DNA of 64,000 nt, taken from positions 124,001 through 188,000 of the forward strand of contig NZ_JACHLK010000009.1 in the NCBI RefSeq assembly GCF_014207955.1. The letters run 5' to 3'. The position numbers were made by a program, and so were the translations under genes. The DNA comes from Acidovorax soli. Lineage in GTDB: Bacteria > Pseudomonadota > Gammaproteobacteria > Burkholderiales > Burkholderiaceae_C. Positions 7,178 to 17,019 of the stretch are shown here, piece after piece (positions within the stretch are counted from its first letter, which is position 1; each line of letters starts with the position of its first letter). Under the pieces are notes generated by a model. The model ran no database searches. It was not told the DNA's origin and saw nothing but the letters and a program-made list of their open reading frames with translations.

Positions 7178-10100
7178 TCAACCTACCCACTTGCGGGCGT
7201 TGCGCCAGATGCGCATCCAGGGGCTCAACTCGCTGCGGTCGCCACTGGTCCAGCTCATCTGCACGTTGCGGAACACGCGCTCGGGGTGCGGCATCATGGC
7301 CGTGAAGCGGCCGTCGGCCGTGGTCACGGCCGTGAGGCCGGCGGCGCTGCCGTTGGGGTTGAAGGGGTACTGCTCGGTGGCCGCGCCGTGGTTGTCCACG
7401 AAGCGCATGGCGGCAATCGCCTTGTCGGCATTGCCGCGGTAGCGGAAGTTGGCATAGCCCTCGCCGTGCGCCACAGCGATCGGCAGGCGGCTGCCGGCCA
7501 TGCCCTGCAGGAACAGGCTGGGCGATTCGAGCACCTCCACCATCGACAGGCGGGCCTCGAAGCGCTCGCTCTGGTTGGTGGTGAAGCGCGGCCAGTCCTG
7601 CGCGCCGGGGATGATGTCGGCCAGTTCGGCAAACATCTGGCAGCCATTGCACACGCCCAGGCCGAAGGTGTCGGTGCGGCCGAAGAAGCCCTGGAACTGC
7701 GCCGCCAGCACGGGGTTGAACGTGATGCTGCGCGCCCAGCCGATGCCGGCACCCAGCGTGTCACCGTAGCTGAAGCCACCGCAGGCAACCACGCCCTTGA
7801 AGTCGGCGAGCTGGGCCCGGCCGGTCTGCAGATCGGTCATGTGCACGTCGTAGGCCTCGAAACCCGCTTCGGTGAAGGCGTAGGCCATTTCGATGTGCGA
7901 GTTCACGCCCTGCTCGCGCAGGATCGCGACCTTGGGGCGCGCGAGGTTGATGTACGGCGCGGCCACGTTGTCGGCCGTGTCGAACGTCAGGTGCACGTGC
8001 ATGCCCGGGTCGGCCGGCGCGCCGGCGGCGGCGTGCTCGGCATCGGCATTGGCAGGGTTGTCGCGCTGCTGGCAGATCTTCCAGCTCACGGCGTCCCAGA
8101 CCTGGTGCAGGTCGGACAGCGGTGCGCTGAACACGGCCTTGGCATCGCGCCAGACCTGCAGCTCGCCCTTGCCGGCGTCGATGGAGGACGATACGGGGCG
8201 CGTCTTGCCCACGAAGTGACTGAAGCGCGAGAGATGGTGCTCGCGCAGCAGTTGCATGACGTCGTTGCGCTCGGACGTGCGCACCTGCAGCAGCACACCC
8301 AGCTCTTCGTTGAACAAGGCCTTGAGCGTGAGTTCTTCACGGCGCGCGCTGACCTGGCTGGCCCAGTTCTTGGCGTCGCCGGTTTCCATGCGGCTGTCGC
8401 TGATGCCGTCGCCTTCGGTGACCAGCAGGTCCACGTTGAGCGCCACGCCCACATGGCCGGCAAAGGCCATTTCGGCGGCCGCGGCCAGCAAGCCGCCATC
8501 GCTGCGGTCGTGGTAAGCCAGGATCTGGCCTTTGGCGCGCAGCGCGTTCACGGCGTTGACCAGGTTCACCAGGTCCTGCGGGTCGTCCAGGTCGGGCACC
8601 ACATCGCCGCTTTGCTCCAGCGTCTGGCCCAGGATGCTGCCGCCCATGCGGCTCTGGCCCTTGCCCAGGTCGATCAGCACCAGGGTGGAGTCTTCCTCGG
8701 TGGCGTTCAGTTGCGGGGTCAGCGTGCCGCGCACGTCGGCCAGCGAGGCAAACGCACTCACAATCAGGCTCACGGGCGAGGTGACCTTCTTGGTCGCGCC
8801 CTCGTCCTTCCACTGCGTGCGCATGGACAGCGAGTCCTTGCCCACGGGAATGGAGACACCCAGCGCCGGGCACAGCTCCATGCCCACGGCCTTGACCGTG
8901 GCGTACAGGGCAGCGTCTTCACCGGGCTCGCCGCAGGCGGCCATCCAGTTGGCGCTGAGCTTCACGCGTGGCAGCTCGATGGGCGCGGCCAGCAGGTTGG
9001 TGATGGCCTCGGCCACGGCCATGCGGCCGGAAGCGGGGGCGTTGATCGCGGCCAGCGGCGTGCGCTCGCCCATGCTCATGGCCTCGCCGGCAAAGCCCTT
9101 GTAGTCGGCCAGGGTCACGGCGCAATCGGCCACGGGCACCTGCCAGGGGCCCACCATCTGGTCGCGGTGCGACAGGCCGCCCACCGTGCGGTCGCCGATG
9201 GTGATAAGAAAACGCTTGGACGCCACCGTGGGGTGGGCCAGCACGTCGATCACGGCCTTTTGCAGCGGCACGCCGGTCAGGTCCATGGGCGCGAACTCGC
9301 GCGCCACCGTGGCCACGTCGCGGTGCATCTTGGGCGGCTTGCCCAGGAGCACGTTCATGGGCATGTCCACGGGCAGCTTCTGGTCGCCGCCGGCCACGGC
9401 CGTGTCGTCCAGCACCAGCTGGCGCTCTTCGGTGGCGGTGCCGATCACGGCAAACGGGCAGCGCTCACGCTCGCAGAAGGCCTGGAACTGGGCCAGCGAG
9501 CCGGGGGCGATGGCCAGCACATAGCGCTCCTGGCTTTCGTTGCTCCAGATTTCCTTGGGCGCCATGCCCGATTCTTCGAGCGGCACGGAACGCAGGTCGA
9601 AGCGTGCACCGCGGCCGGCGTCGTTGGTCAGCTCGGGGAAGGCGTTGGACAGGCCGCCCGCACCCACGTCGTGGATGGCCAGGATGGGGTTGGCCGCGCC
9701 CTGCGCCCAGCAGTGGTTGATGACCTCCTGCGCGCGGCGCTCGATCTCGGGGTTGCCGCGCTGCACGGAGTCGAAATCGAGCTCGGCCGCGTTCGTGCCC
9801 GTGGCCATGGAACTGGCCGCGCTGCCGCCCATGCCGATGCGCATGCCGGGGCCGCCCAGCTGGATCAGCAGCGAGCCGGCGGGGAATTCGATCTTCTTGG
9901 TCAGGCCGGCGTCGATCACGCCCACACCGCCCGCGATCATGATGGGCTTGTGGTAGCCGCGCTGCACGCCACCCACGTTCTGTTCGTACTCGCGGAAATA
10001 GCCCGCCAGGTTGGGGCGGCCAAACTCGTTGCTGAACGCGGCGCCGCCCAGAGGGCCTTCGACCATGATCTGCAGCGGGCTGGCAATGTGCTCGGGCTTG

Positions 10101-11173
10101 CCCACTTCGCTGCCCCAGAGCTTGGAGACGGTGAAACCCGTGAGGCCGGCCTTGGGCTTGGAGCCCCGGCCCGTGGCGCCTTCGTCACGGATCTCGCCGC
10201 CCGCGCCGGTGGATGCGCCGGGGAACGGGGAGATCGCCGTGGGGTGGTTGTGCGTTTCCACCTTCATCAGCACATGCTGGGTGGCCTCGCTCTTGGCATA
10301 GCCGGGCGTGCCGGCATCGCCCATGCGGGCGATGAAGCGCTCGACCTGGTGGCCTTCCATCACCGAGGCGTTGTCCGAGTAGGCGATCACCGTGTGCTGG
10401 GGCGCCAGCTGGTGGGTGTTGCGGATCATGCCGAACAGGCTCTTGTCCTGGGCCACGCCGTCGATGGTGAACTGGGCGTTGAAGATCTTGTGGCGGCAGT
10501 GCTCGCTGTTGGCCTGGGCGAACATCATCAGCTCGACGTCGCTCGGGTTGCGTGCCAGGCCAGTGAAGGCGTTGACCAGGTACTCGATCTCGTCTTCGGC
10601 CAGGGCCAGGCCGAAGCGGGTGTTGGCCGCCTCCAGCGCGGCGCGGCCGCCGCCCAGCAGGTCCACATGCTCCATGGGCGCGGGCTGCAGTTCGGTGAAC
10701 AGGGCGGCGGCGGCACTGCGGTCGGCCACCACCGATTCGGTCATGCGGTCGTGCAGCAGCGCGGCGACCTGGGCCACCTGCTCGGCATTCAGCTCGGGCG
10801 TGCCACCCAGCAGGCCGGGCTTGAGGGAGACACGGTATTCGGTGATGCGCTCCACGCGGCGGATGGCGATGCCGCAGTTGCGCGCAATGTCGGTGGCCTT
10901 GGAGGCCCAGGGCGAGAGCGTGCCCAGGCGCGGGGTGACGACGATGACGGCGCCGCTGTCGGGGCCGGCGTAGGGGTCGCCGTAGGTCAACAGGGCCGCC
11001 AGGCGTTCCTGCTCGGCGGGCGAGACGGGGCTGTCGGTGGCCACCAGGTGCACGAAGCGCGCAGCGATGCCGGTGATCTTGGGGTGGATGGCCTCGAGGG
11101 CGGGCTGGAGTTGCTGGGCGCGGAAGGTGCTGAGGGCGTTGCCGCCCGCCAGCGTGGTCATGTGCAAGGTCAC
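7178..11173 (-). CDS. purL: Phosphoribosylformylglycinamidine synthase
   Basis: Large single-chain FGAM synthase of purine synthesis, converting FGAR, glutamine and ATP to FGAM. 1331 residues, the normal length for the proteobacterial fused enzyme. An N-terminal PurS-like part is followed by the two ATP-binding synthetase repeats (MKVETHNHPTAISPFPGAST; AIHDVGAGGLSNAFPELTND) and a C-terminal class I glutaminase (GVVACGGFSYGDTLGAG; GLGVCNGCQM with the nucleophile Cys; AVAHGEGYA). I chose the GTG start at 11173 (coding Met-Thr-Leu-His-Met) because betaproteobacterial PurL typically begins MTLH; ATG 11161 is the alternative. Divergent from map. Confidence 0.97.
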   Translation of the reverse strand: MTLHMTTLAGGNALSTFRAQQLQPALEAIHPKITGIAARFVHLVATDSPVSPAEQERLAALLTYGDPYAGPDSGAVIVVTPRLGTLSPWASKATDIARNCGIAIRRVERITEYRVSLKPGLLGGTPELNAEQVAQVAALLHDRMTESVVADRSAAAALFTELQPAPMEHVDLLGGGRAALEAANTRFGLALAEDEIEYLVNAFTGLARNPSDVELMMFAQANSEHCRHKIFNAQFTIDGVAQDKSLFGMIRNTHQLAPQHTVIAYSDNASVMEGHQVERFIARMGDAGTPGYAKSEATQHVLMKVETHNHPTAISPFPGASTGAGGEIRDEGATGRGSKPKAGLTGFTVSKLWGSEVGKPEHIASPLQIMVEGPLGGAAFSNEFGRPNLAGYFREYEQNVGGVQRGYHKPIMIAGGVGVIDAGLTKKIEFPAGSLLIQLGGPGMRIGMGGSAASSMATGTNAAELDFDSVQRGNPEIERRAQEVINHCWAQGAANPILAIHDVGAGGLSNAFPELTNDAGRGARFDLRSVPLEESGMAPKEIWSNESQERYVLAIAPGSLAQFQAFCERERCPFAVIGTATEERQLVLDDTAVAGGDQKLPVDMPMNVLLGKPPKMHRDVATVAREFAPMDLTGVPLQKAVIDVLAHPTVASKRFLITIGDRTVGGLSHRDQMVGPWQVPVADCAVTLADYKGFAGEAMSMGERTPLAAINAPASGRMAVAEAITNLLAAPIELPRVKLSANWMAACGEPGEDAALYATVKAVGMELCPALGVSIPVGKDSLSMRTQWKDEGATKKVTSPVSLIVSAFASLADVRGTLTPQLNATEEDSTLVLIDLGKGQSRMGGSILGQTLEQSGDVVPDLDDPQDLVNLVNAVNALRAKGQILAYHDRSDGGLLAAAAEMAFAGHVGVALNVDLLVTEGDGISDSRMETGDAKNWASQVSARREELTLKALFNEELGVLLQVRTSERNDVMQLLREHHLSRFSHFVGKTRPVSSSIDAGKGELQVWRDAKAVFSAPLSDLHQVWDAVSWKICQQRDNPANADAEHAAAGAPADPGMHVHLTFDTADNVAAPYINLARPKVAILREQGVNSHIEMAYAFTEAGFEAYDVHMTDLQTGRAQLADFKGVVACGGFSYGDTLGAGIGWARSITFNPVLAAQFQGFFGRTDTFGLGVCNGCQMFAELADIIPGAQDWPRFTTNQSERFEARLSMVEVLESPSLFLQGMAGSRLPIAVAHGEGYANFRYRGNADKAIAAMRFVDNHGAATEQYPFNPNGSAAGLTAVTTADGRFTAMMPHPERVFRNVQMSWTSGDRSELSPWMRIWRNARKWVG

Positions 11174-11316
11174 GGTAGCGGCCTGTTGGGGGTGTGAGGG
11201 GTACGTGGGCACAACCGCCACCCCGAAAAGTCTGCGCGGGCAGCGGTTAGCCTCTCATTTTAACCGGCCGCGCCCCACCGCATGCAGTGTCCGGTCCGCA
11301 ATGGGATAATCCCGGT

Positions 11317-12132
11317 ATGACGATCAACATCAAAAGTGCACAGGACATCGAGGGCATGCGCGTGGCGTGCCGCCTGGCGTCTGAAGTGCTGGACTACATC
11401 GCCCCCCACATCAAGCCCGGCATCACCACGAACGAGATCGACCGGCTGGCCGCCGAATGCATGGCCCAGCAGGGCACGATCTCGGCCACGGTGGGCTACC
11501 AGCCGCCCGGCTACCCCCCCTACCCCAAGTCGCTGTGCACCTCGGTCAACCACGTGGTGTGCCATGGCATCCCCAACGACAAGCCCCTGAAGAAGGGCGA
11601 CATCGTGAACGTGGACGTCACCGTGATCACCAAGGACGGCTGGTATGGCGACAACAGCCGCATGTACCTGATCGGCGAGACCTCCATCGCCGCCAAGCGC
11701 CTGTGCGCCATGACCTTTGACGCCATGTGGCATGGCATCGTACAGGTCAAGCCGGGCGCGCGCCTGGGCGACATTGGCCACGCCATCCAGAAGTTCGCCG
11801 AAGGCCTCGGGTTCTCGGTGGTGCGCGAGTTCTGCGGCCACGGCATCGGCCAGCGCTTCCACGAAGAGCCCCAGGTGCTGCACTACGGCAAGCCCGGCAC
11901 GCTCGACGAGCTCAAGCCCGGCATGGTGTTCACCATCGAGCCCATGATCAACGCCGGCCGCCGCGAGGTGAAGGAGCACGGCAACGACGGCTGGACCATC
12001 GTGACCAAGGACCACAGCCTGTCGGCCCAGTGGGAGCACACGGTGCTGGTCACCGAGACGGGCTACGAGGTGATGACCATCTCGGCCGGCTCGCCGCCGC
12101 TGCCGTCCTTTGTGACATCCACAAAGACATAA
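11317..12132 (+). CDS. map: Type I methionine aminopeptidase
   Basis: Removes the initiator methionine from nascent proteins. 271 residues, normal for MetAP type I. The five metal ligands are recognisable in order: the two Asp in VDVTVITKDGWYGDNSRMY, the His in EFCGHGIGQRFHEEP, and the Glu residues in FTIEPMI and WEHTVLVTETG. Start ATG 11317 (MTINIKSAQDIEGMR) matches the family N-terminus. It is divergent from purL and 48 bases upstream of glnD, so map-glnD may be co-transcribed. Confidence 0.97.
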   Translation: MTINIKSAQDIEGMRVACRLASEVLDYIAPHIKPGITTNEIDRLAAECMAQQGTISATVGYQPPGYPPYPKSLCTSVNHVVCHGIPNDKPLKKGDIVNVDVTVITKDGWYGDNSRMYLIGETSIAAKRLCAMTFDAMWHGIVQVKPGARLGDIGHAIQKFAEGLGFSVVREFCGHGIGQRFHEEPQVLHYGKPGTLDELKPGMVFTIEPMINAGRREVKEHGNDGWTIVTKDHSLSAQWEHTVLVTETGYEVMTISAGSPPLPSFVTSTKT

Positions 12133-12180
12133 AAAGTCAGCGGGAAACCCGCTGCGCACGACTCTTGCGTGGAACACTGC

Positions 12181-14805
12181 ATGGCCATATCGACTGCAAC
12201 GCCCCTATCGTCCATGACCGAAATCCACGCCCTGCGGGATGCCTACCGCCGCGACAAGGCGGCGCTGATGGCCTCGATCCAGGCCACGGGTGCCTCCACC
12301 CGCGGCATCCGGGTGCTGCTGCGCAAGCTCTCCACCCTGGCGGGCGACCTGCTGCAGCAGCTGTGGCAGCGCGCCGAGCTGCCGCCCGATCTGGCGCTGG
12401 TGGCGGTGGGCGGCTTTGGCCGCGACCAGCTGTTTCCCTACTCCGACGTGGACGTGCTGCTGCTGCTGCCCGACGACCGCGCGGCCGACGGCTGCAGCGT
12501 GCTGCGCGGCCAGCTTGAAGGCTTCATCGGCAGCTGCTGGGATGCAGGGCTGGAAATCGGCTCCAGCGTGCGCACCATCGCCGAATGCCTGGCCGAGGCA
12601 GCGGCCGATGTGACGGTGCAGACCTCGCTGCTCGAAGCGCGCCAGATCTGCGGCAGCACCGAACTCTTCGCCCGGTTCCAGGAGCGGTACCGCGCGCAGA
12701 TGGACCCGCAGGCCTTCCTCGTGGCCAAGACGCTGGAGATGCGCCAGCGCCACAACAAGTACGAGAACACGCCCTATTCGCTGGAGCCCAACTGCAAGGA
12801 GTCGCCCGGCGGCCTGCGCGACCTGCAGATGATCCTGTGGGTGGCGCGCGCAGCGGGCCTGGGCAGCACCTGGAAGGAACTGGCCGCCAACGGCATGGCC
12901 ACGGCCTTCGAGGTGCGCCAGATCGAGCGCAACGAGGCTGTGCTGTGCCTGATCCGTGCGCGCCTGCATGCGGCGGCGGGCCGGCACGAAGACCGGCTGG
13001 TGTTCGACCTGCAGACCGCCGTGGCCGAGTCCTTCGGCTACCGCTCGCAGGCGCCCGATGGCTCGCGCCTGCCCATGCGCGCCAGCGAGGCCATGATGCG
13101 CCGCTACTACTGGGCGGCCAAGGCGGTTTCGCAGCTCAGCCAGATTTTGCTTCTCAACATCGAGGAGGCGCTCAACCCCTCGGCGCACGAGCTGCGCCCC
13201 ATCAACGAGCGCTTCTTCGAAAAATCGGGCCTGATCGAGGTCGCCAGCGACGACCTGTACCTCAAGGACCCGCACGCCATCCTGGAGACCTTTTTGCTCT
13301 ACCAGACCACGGTGGGGCTCAAGGACCTGTCGGCGCGCACCCTGCGCGCGCTGTACAACGCGCGCGGCGTGATGGACGGGGCCTTTCGCAGCGACCCGGT
13401 GAACCGCGCCGCCTTCATGCGCATCCTGCAGCAGCCCGCCGGCATCACGCATGCCATGCGGCTCATGAACCAGACCTCGGTGCTGGGGCGCTACCTGTGG
13501 GCCTTCCGCGGCATCGTGGGCCAGATGCAGCACGACCTGTTCCACGTCTACACGGTGGACCAGCACATCCTGATGGTGCTGCGCAATGTGCGCCGCTTCT
13601 TCATGGCCGAGCATGCGCACGAGTACCCGTTCTGCTCGCAACTGGCCGGCGGCTGGGACAAGCCCTGGCTGCTGTACCTGGCCGCGCTGTTCCACGACAT
13701 CGGCAAGGGCCGCGGCGGCGACCATTCGCAGATCGGCGCCATGGAAGTGCGGCGCTTTTGCCGCCAGCACAAGGTGGACCGCGAAGACGGCCAGCTCGTC
13801 GAGTTCCTGGTCAGCGAACACTTGGCCATGAGCCGCATCGCGCAGAAGGAAGACCTGAGCGACCCGGACGTGATCGCCGCCTTTGCCAAACGCGTGGGCA
13901 ACGAGCGCTACCTCACGGCGCTGTACCTGCTCACGGTGGCCGACATCCGCGGCACCAGCCCCAAGGTGTGGAACGCCTGGAAGGGCAAGCTGCTCGAAGA
14001 CCTGTACCGCGCCACGCTGCGCGCCCTGGGCGGGCGCGCCCCCGACGCCGCGGCCGAGGTCGAGGCGCGCAAGCGCGAGGCCCTGGTGCTGCTGGCGCTG
14101 AGCGCCCTGCCCTTCGAGGCGCACAAGGCTTTGTGGGCCACGCTGGACGTGAGCTACTTCATGCGCCACGAGGCGGCCGACATCGCCTGGCACACGCGCC
14201 ACCTCTCACGCCATGTGGGCGCCCCCAAGCCCGTGGTGCGTGCGCGCCAGTCGCTGGCCGGCGACGGCCTGCAGGTGATGGTCTACGCACCCGACCAGGA
14301 AGACCTGTTCGCGCGCATCTGCGGCTATTTCGACCGCGCGGGCTTCAGCATCCTCGATGCGCGCGTGCACACGGCCAACAACCAGCATGCGCTCGACACC
14401 TTCCAGATCGTGGCCGACGACCAGGCCGGCCACTACCGCGAGCTGACCCACATGGTGGAGAGCGACCTGGTGCATGTGATCGAGGAAGGCGGCCCCCTGC
14501 CCGAGCCCACGCGCAAGCGCGTCTCGCGCCGGGTCAAGAGCTTCCCCTTTGCGCCGCGCGTCACCCTGCGCCCCGATGAAAAGGCCCAGCGCTGGCTGCT
14601 GGCCATCTCGGCCAGCGACCGCGCCGGCCTGCTCTACCTGGTGGCGCGCGTGCTGGCCCAGCACCACCTGAGCGTGCAACTGGCCAAGGTCAGCACCCTG
14701 GGCGAGCGCGTGGAAGACACCTTTCTGGTGCAGGGCCCGGAGCTGCAGAACAACGCACGGCAGATCCAGATCGAGACGGAACTGCTCAAAGAGCTCACGT
14801 CCTGA
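12181..14805 (+). CDS. glnD: [Protein-PII] uridylyltransferase/uridylyl-removing enzyme
   Basis: Bifunctional nitrogen sensor that uridylylates PII proteins when glutamine is low and removes UMP when it is high. 874 residues. Nucleotidyltransferase domain with GGFGRDQLFPYSDVDVLLLL near residue 77; HD hydrolase domain with LFHDIGKGRGGDHS near 504; two C-terminal ACT domains from about 700 and 804 for glutamine sensing. Start is uncertain among ATG 12181, ATG 12214 and GTG 12169; I used 12181. It follows map by 48 bases. The stop lies in a short palindrome shared with the convergent molybdoenzyme gene, only three bases away. Confidence 0.95.
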   Translation: MAISTATPLSSMTEIHALRDAYRRDKAALMASIQATGASTRGIRVLLRKLSTLAGDLLQQLWQRAELPPDLALVAVGGFGRDQLFPYSDVDVLLLLPDDRAADGCSVLRGQLEGFIGSCWDAGLEIGSSVRTIAECLAEAAADVTVQTSLLEARQICGSTELFARFQERYRAQMDPQAFLVAKTLEMRQRHNKYENTPYSLEPNCKESPGGLRDLQMILWVARAAGLGSTWKELAANGMATAFEVRQIERNEAVLCLIRARLHAAAGRHEDRLVFDLQTAVAESFGYRSQAPDGSRLPMRASEAMMRRYYWAAKAVSQLSQILLLNIEEALNPSAHELRPINERFFEKSGLIEVASDDLYLKDPHAILETFLLYQTTVGLKDLSARTLRALYNARGVMDGAFRSDPVNRAAFMRILQQPAGITHAMRLMNQTSVLGRYLWAFRGIVGQMQHDLFHVYTVDQHILMVLRNVRRFFMAEHAHEYPFCSQLAGGWDKPWLLYLAALFHDIGKGRGGDHSQIGAMEVRRFCRQHKVDREDGQLVEFLVSEHLAMSRIAQKEDLSDPDVIAAFAKRVGNERYLTALYLLTVADIRGTSPKVWNAWKGKLLEDLYRATLRALGGRAPDAAAEVEARKREALVLLALSALPFEAHKALWATLDVSYFMRHEAADIAWHTRHLSRHVGAPKPVVRARQSLAGDGLQVMVYAPDQEDLFARICGYFDRAGFSILDARVHTANNQHALDTFQIVADDQAGHYRELTHMVESDLVHVIEEGGPLPEPTRKRVSRRVKSFPFAPRVTLRPDEKAQRWLLAISASDRAGLLYLVARVLAQHHLSVQLAKVSTLGERVEDTFLVQGPELQNNARQIQIETELLKELTS

Positions 14806-14808
14806 CCG

Positions 14809-17016
14809 TCAGGCCATGGGCGGCAGCTTGTCGAGCAGCTTGTCCAGCGTGACCGGGTAATCGCGCACCCGCGCGCCCGTGGCGTTGAAGACGGCGTTGG
14901 CAATGGCGGCGCCCACGCCGCACAGGCCCAGCTCGCCCACGCCCTTGGCCTTCATGGGCGACGAAGTCGGGTCGGTCTCGTCCAGGAAGACCACCTCCTG
15001 GTGCGGGATGTCGGCATGCACCGGCACCTCGTAGCTGGCCAAATCGTGGTTCACGAAAAAGCCCTGGCGCTTGTCCACGGCCAGGTCTTCCATCAGCGCG
15101 GCCCCCACGCCCATGGTCATGGCGCCAATGACCTGGCTGCGCGCCGTCTTGGGGTTGAGGATGCGGCCTGCAGCGCACACGGCCAGCATACGGCGCACGC
15201 GGATCTCGCCGGTGGCCACGTCCACGCCCACCTCGACGAAATGCGCGCCGAAGGTCGATTGCTGGAATTTCTTCTGCAGGTCGCCATACGCGATGCTGTC
15301 TTCCACCACCAGTTCGCCATCGGCCGCCGCCTCGGCCAGGGGCACGGAGCGCTCGCCGGCGCGCACCATGCCGCCTTCAAACTGGATGCCCTCGTCCGCC
15401 ATGCCCAGCTTCTGGGTAATGGCCTCGCGCAGCTTCACGCAGGCCGCATACACCCCGGCCGTGGACGAATTGGCACCCCACTGCCCGCCCGAGCCGGCCG
15501 ACACGGGAAAGGACGAATCCCCCAGGCGCACCATGACCTTGTGGACCGGCAGGCCCAGCATCTCGGCAGCGGTCTGTGCAATGACCGTGTACGAGCCCGT
15601 GCCGATATCGGTCATGTCGGTTTCCACCGTGAGCACGCCGCGCGGGCTGAGCCGCACGCGCGCGCCGGACTTCATCACCAGGTTGTTGCGAAAGGCCGCG
15701 GCCACGCCCATGCCCACCAGCCAGCGGCCATCGCGCACCTGGCCGGGCTCTGCCTTGCGCTGGCTCCAACCAAAGCGCTGGGCACCGGTGCGCAGGCACT
15801 CGACCAGCTGCCGCTGCGAGAACCGGCGTTCGGGATGTTCGGGGTCCACCTGGGTGTCATTGATCGCGCGCAGCTCCACCGGGTCGATGCCCAGCTTGTG
15901 CGCCATCTCGTCCATGGCGATCTCCAGCGCCATCAGGCCGGGGGCCTCGCCCGGGGCGCGCATGGCATTGCCCTCGGGCAGGTCGAGCACGGCCAGGCGC
16001 GTGGCGGTGAGCCGGTGGGCACCGGCATAGAGCAAGCGCGTCTGGTTCACCGCCGTCTCGGGCTTGCCGCCCGGCAGGTCGCCGGACCAGCTTTCATGGG
16101 CAATGGCACTGATCTTGCCGTTCTTCGCGGCACCGATGCGGATGCGCTGGATGGTGGCCGGCCGGTGCGTGGTGTTGTTGGCGATCAGCGGCCGCTGCAG
16201 CGCCACCTTCACGGGCTGGCGCGCCGCCTTGGCGCCCAGTGCGGCCAGCAGCACATCGGCACGGATGAACAGCTTGCCGCCAAAGCCGCCACCCACGAAG
16301 GGCGAGACCAGGCGCACGTTCTCCTTGGGGATGCCCAGGGTTTTGGCCAGGTCGCCCACGCTCCAGTCGACCATCTGGTTGGAGCTCCAGACGGTGAGCT
16401 TGTCGCCGTTCCATGCCGCGGTGGTGGCATGCGGCTCCATCATGGCGTGCGAATGGTCGGGTGTGGTGTAGGTGGCGTCGTGCTGCACGGGCGCCGCATC
16501 GAAGGCTTTCTCGAAGCCGCCCTTGCGGGTGTCGGCGGGCGATCCGTCCTGTTCGGGCGGCTTCTGCGCCGAAGGGCGCGCGGCCGCCAGGTCGAACTGG
16601 CCCGGCGCGCGGGCGTACTGCACCTTCAGCAGCTGCGCCGCGGCGCGCGCCTGCTCGAAGCTGTGGGCCACGACCAGGGCGATGGCCTGGTGGTAGTGCT
16701 GCACCTCGGGGCCGGCCAGCAGGCGGGCCGTATTGAATTTTCCCTGGCCCAGGGCACCCGCCGTCTTCGCCGTGACGATGGCGATCACGCCGGGTGAGCC
16801 CTGCGCGGCACGCAGGTCCATGGACTCGATGCGGCCCCTGGCAATGGCGGCGCCGACCACGACGCCGTAGGCGGGCCTGGCCACTGCGTCGTGGCGCTCA
16901 TAGGCGTAGGGCGCCACACCGCTGGTCTTCAGGGGGCCGTCGATGCGGTCGACGGCCTGGCCGACCACGCGCAGCTGGTCGATGGGGTTGGTGGTGGCGG
17001 GCGTGTCGAATTGCAT
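14809..17016 (-). CDS. paoC: Aldehyde oxidoreductase molybdopterin-binding subunit (PaoC-like)
   Basis: Large catalytic subunit of a xanthine oxidase-family enzyme that oxidises aldehydes to acids. 735 residues, close to E. coli PaoC. Molybdopterin cofactor motifs include VGGGFGGKLF (241-250), the substrate/cofactor segment MRAPGEAPGLMALE, and the catalytic Glu in KAKGVGELGLCGVG near the C-terminus. No signal peptide; export is expected through the Tat signal of the small subunit. Third gene of the operon paoA-paoB-paoC, with three bases between paoB and paoC. No XdhC/PaoD-type cofactor chaperone gene adjoins it. The substrate is inferred from subunit type only. Confidence 0.93.
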   Translation of the reverse strand: MQFDTPATTNPIDQLRVVGQAVDRIDGPLKTSGVAPYAYERHDAVARPAYGVVVGAAIARGRIESMDLRAAQGSPGVIAIVTAKTAGALGQGKFNTARLLAGPEVQHYHQAIALVVAHSFEQARAAAQLLKVQYARAPGQFDLAAARPSAQKPPEQDGSPADTRKGGFEKAFDAAPVQHDATYTTPDHSHAMMEPHATTAAWNGDKLTVWSSNQMVDWSVGDLAKTLGIPKENVRLVSPFVGGGFGGKLFIRADVLLAALGAKAARQPVKVALQRPLIANNTTHRPATIQRIRIGAAKNGKISAIAHESWSGDLPGGKPETAVNQTRLLYAGAHRLTATRLAVLDLPEGNAMRAPGEAPGLMALEIAMDEMAHKLGIDPVELRAINDTQVDPEHPERRFSQRQLVECLRTGAQRFGWSQRKAEPGQVRDGRWLVGMGVAAAFRNNLVMKSGARVRLSPRGVLTVETDMTDIGTGSYTVIAQTAAEMLGLPVHKVMVRLGDSSFPVSAGSGGQWGANSSTAGVYAACVKLREAITQKLGMADEGIQFEGGMVRAGERSVPLAEAAADGELVVEDSIAYGDLQKKFQQSTFGAHFVEVGVDVATGEIRVRRMLAVCAAGRILNPKTARSQVIGAMTMGVGAALMEDLAVDKRQGFFVNHDLASYEVPVHADIPHQEVVFLDETDPTSSPMKAKGVGELGLCGVGAAIANAVFNATGARVRDYPVTLDKLLDKLPPMA

Positions 17017-17019
17017 GGC

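Noticed and set aside
7286..11197. A 1303-codon open frame on the plus strand opposite purL
   Set aside because: Shadow frame caused by high GC content; purL on the minus strand has complete family motifs, and this frame shows low-complexity Gly/His/Arg/Ala composition.
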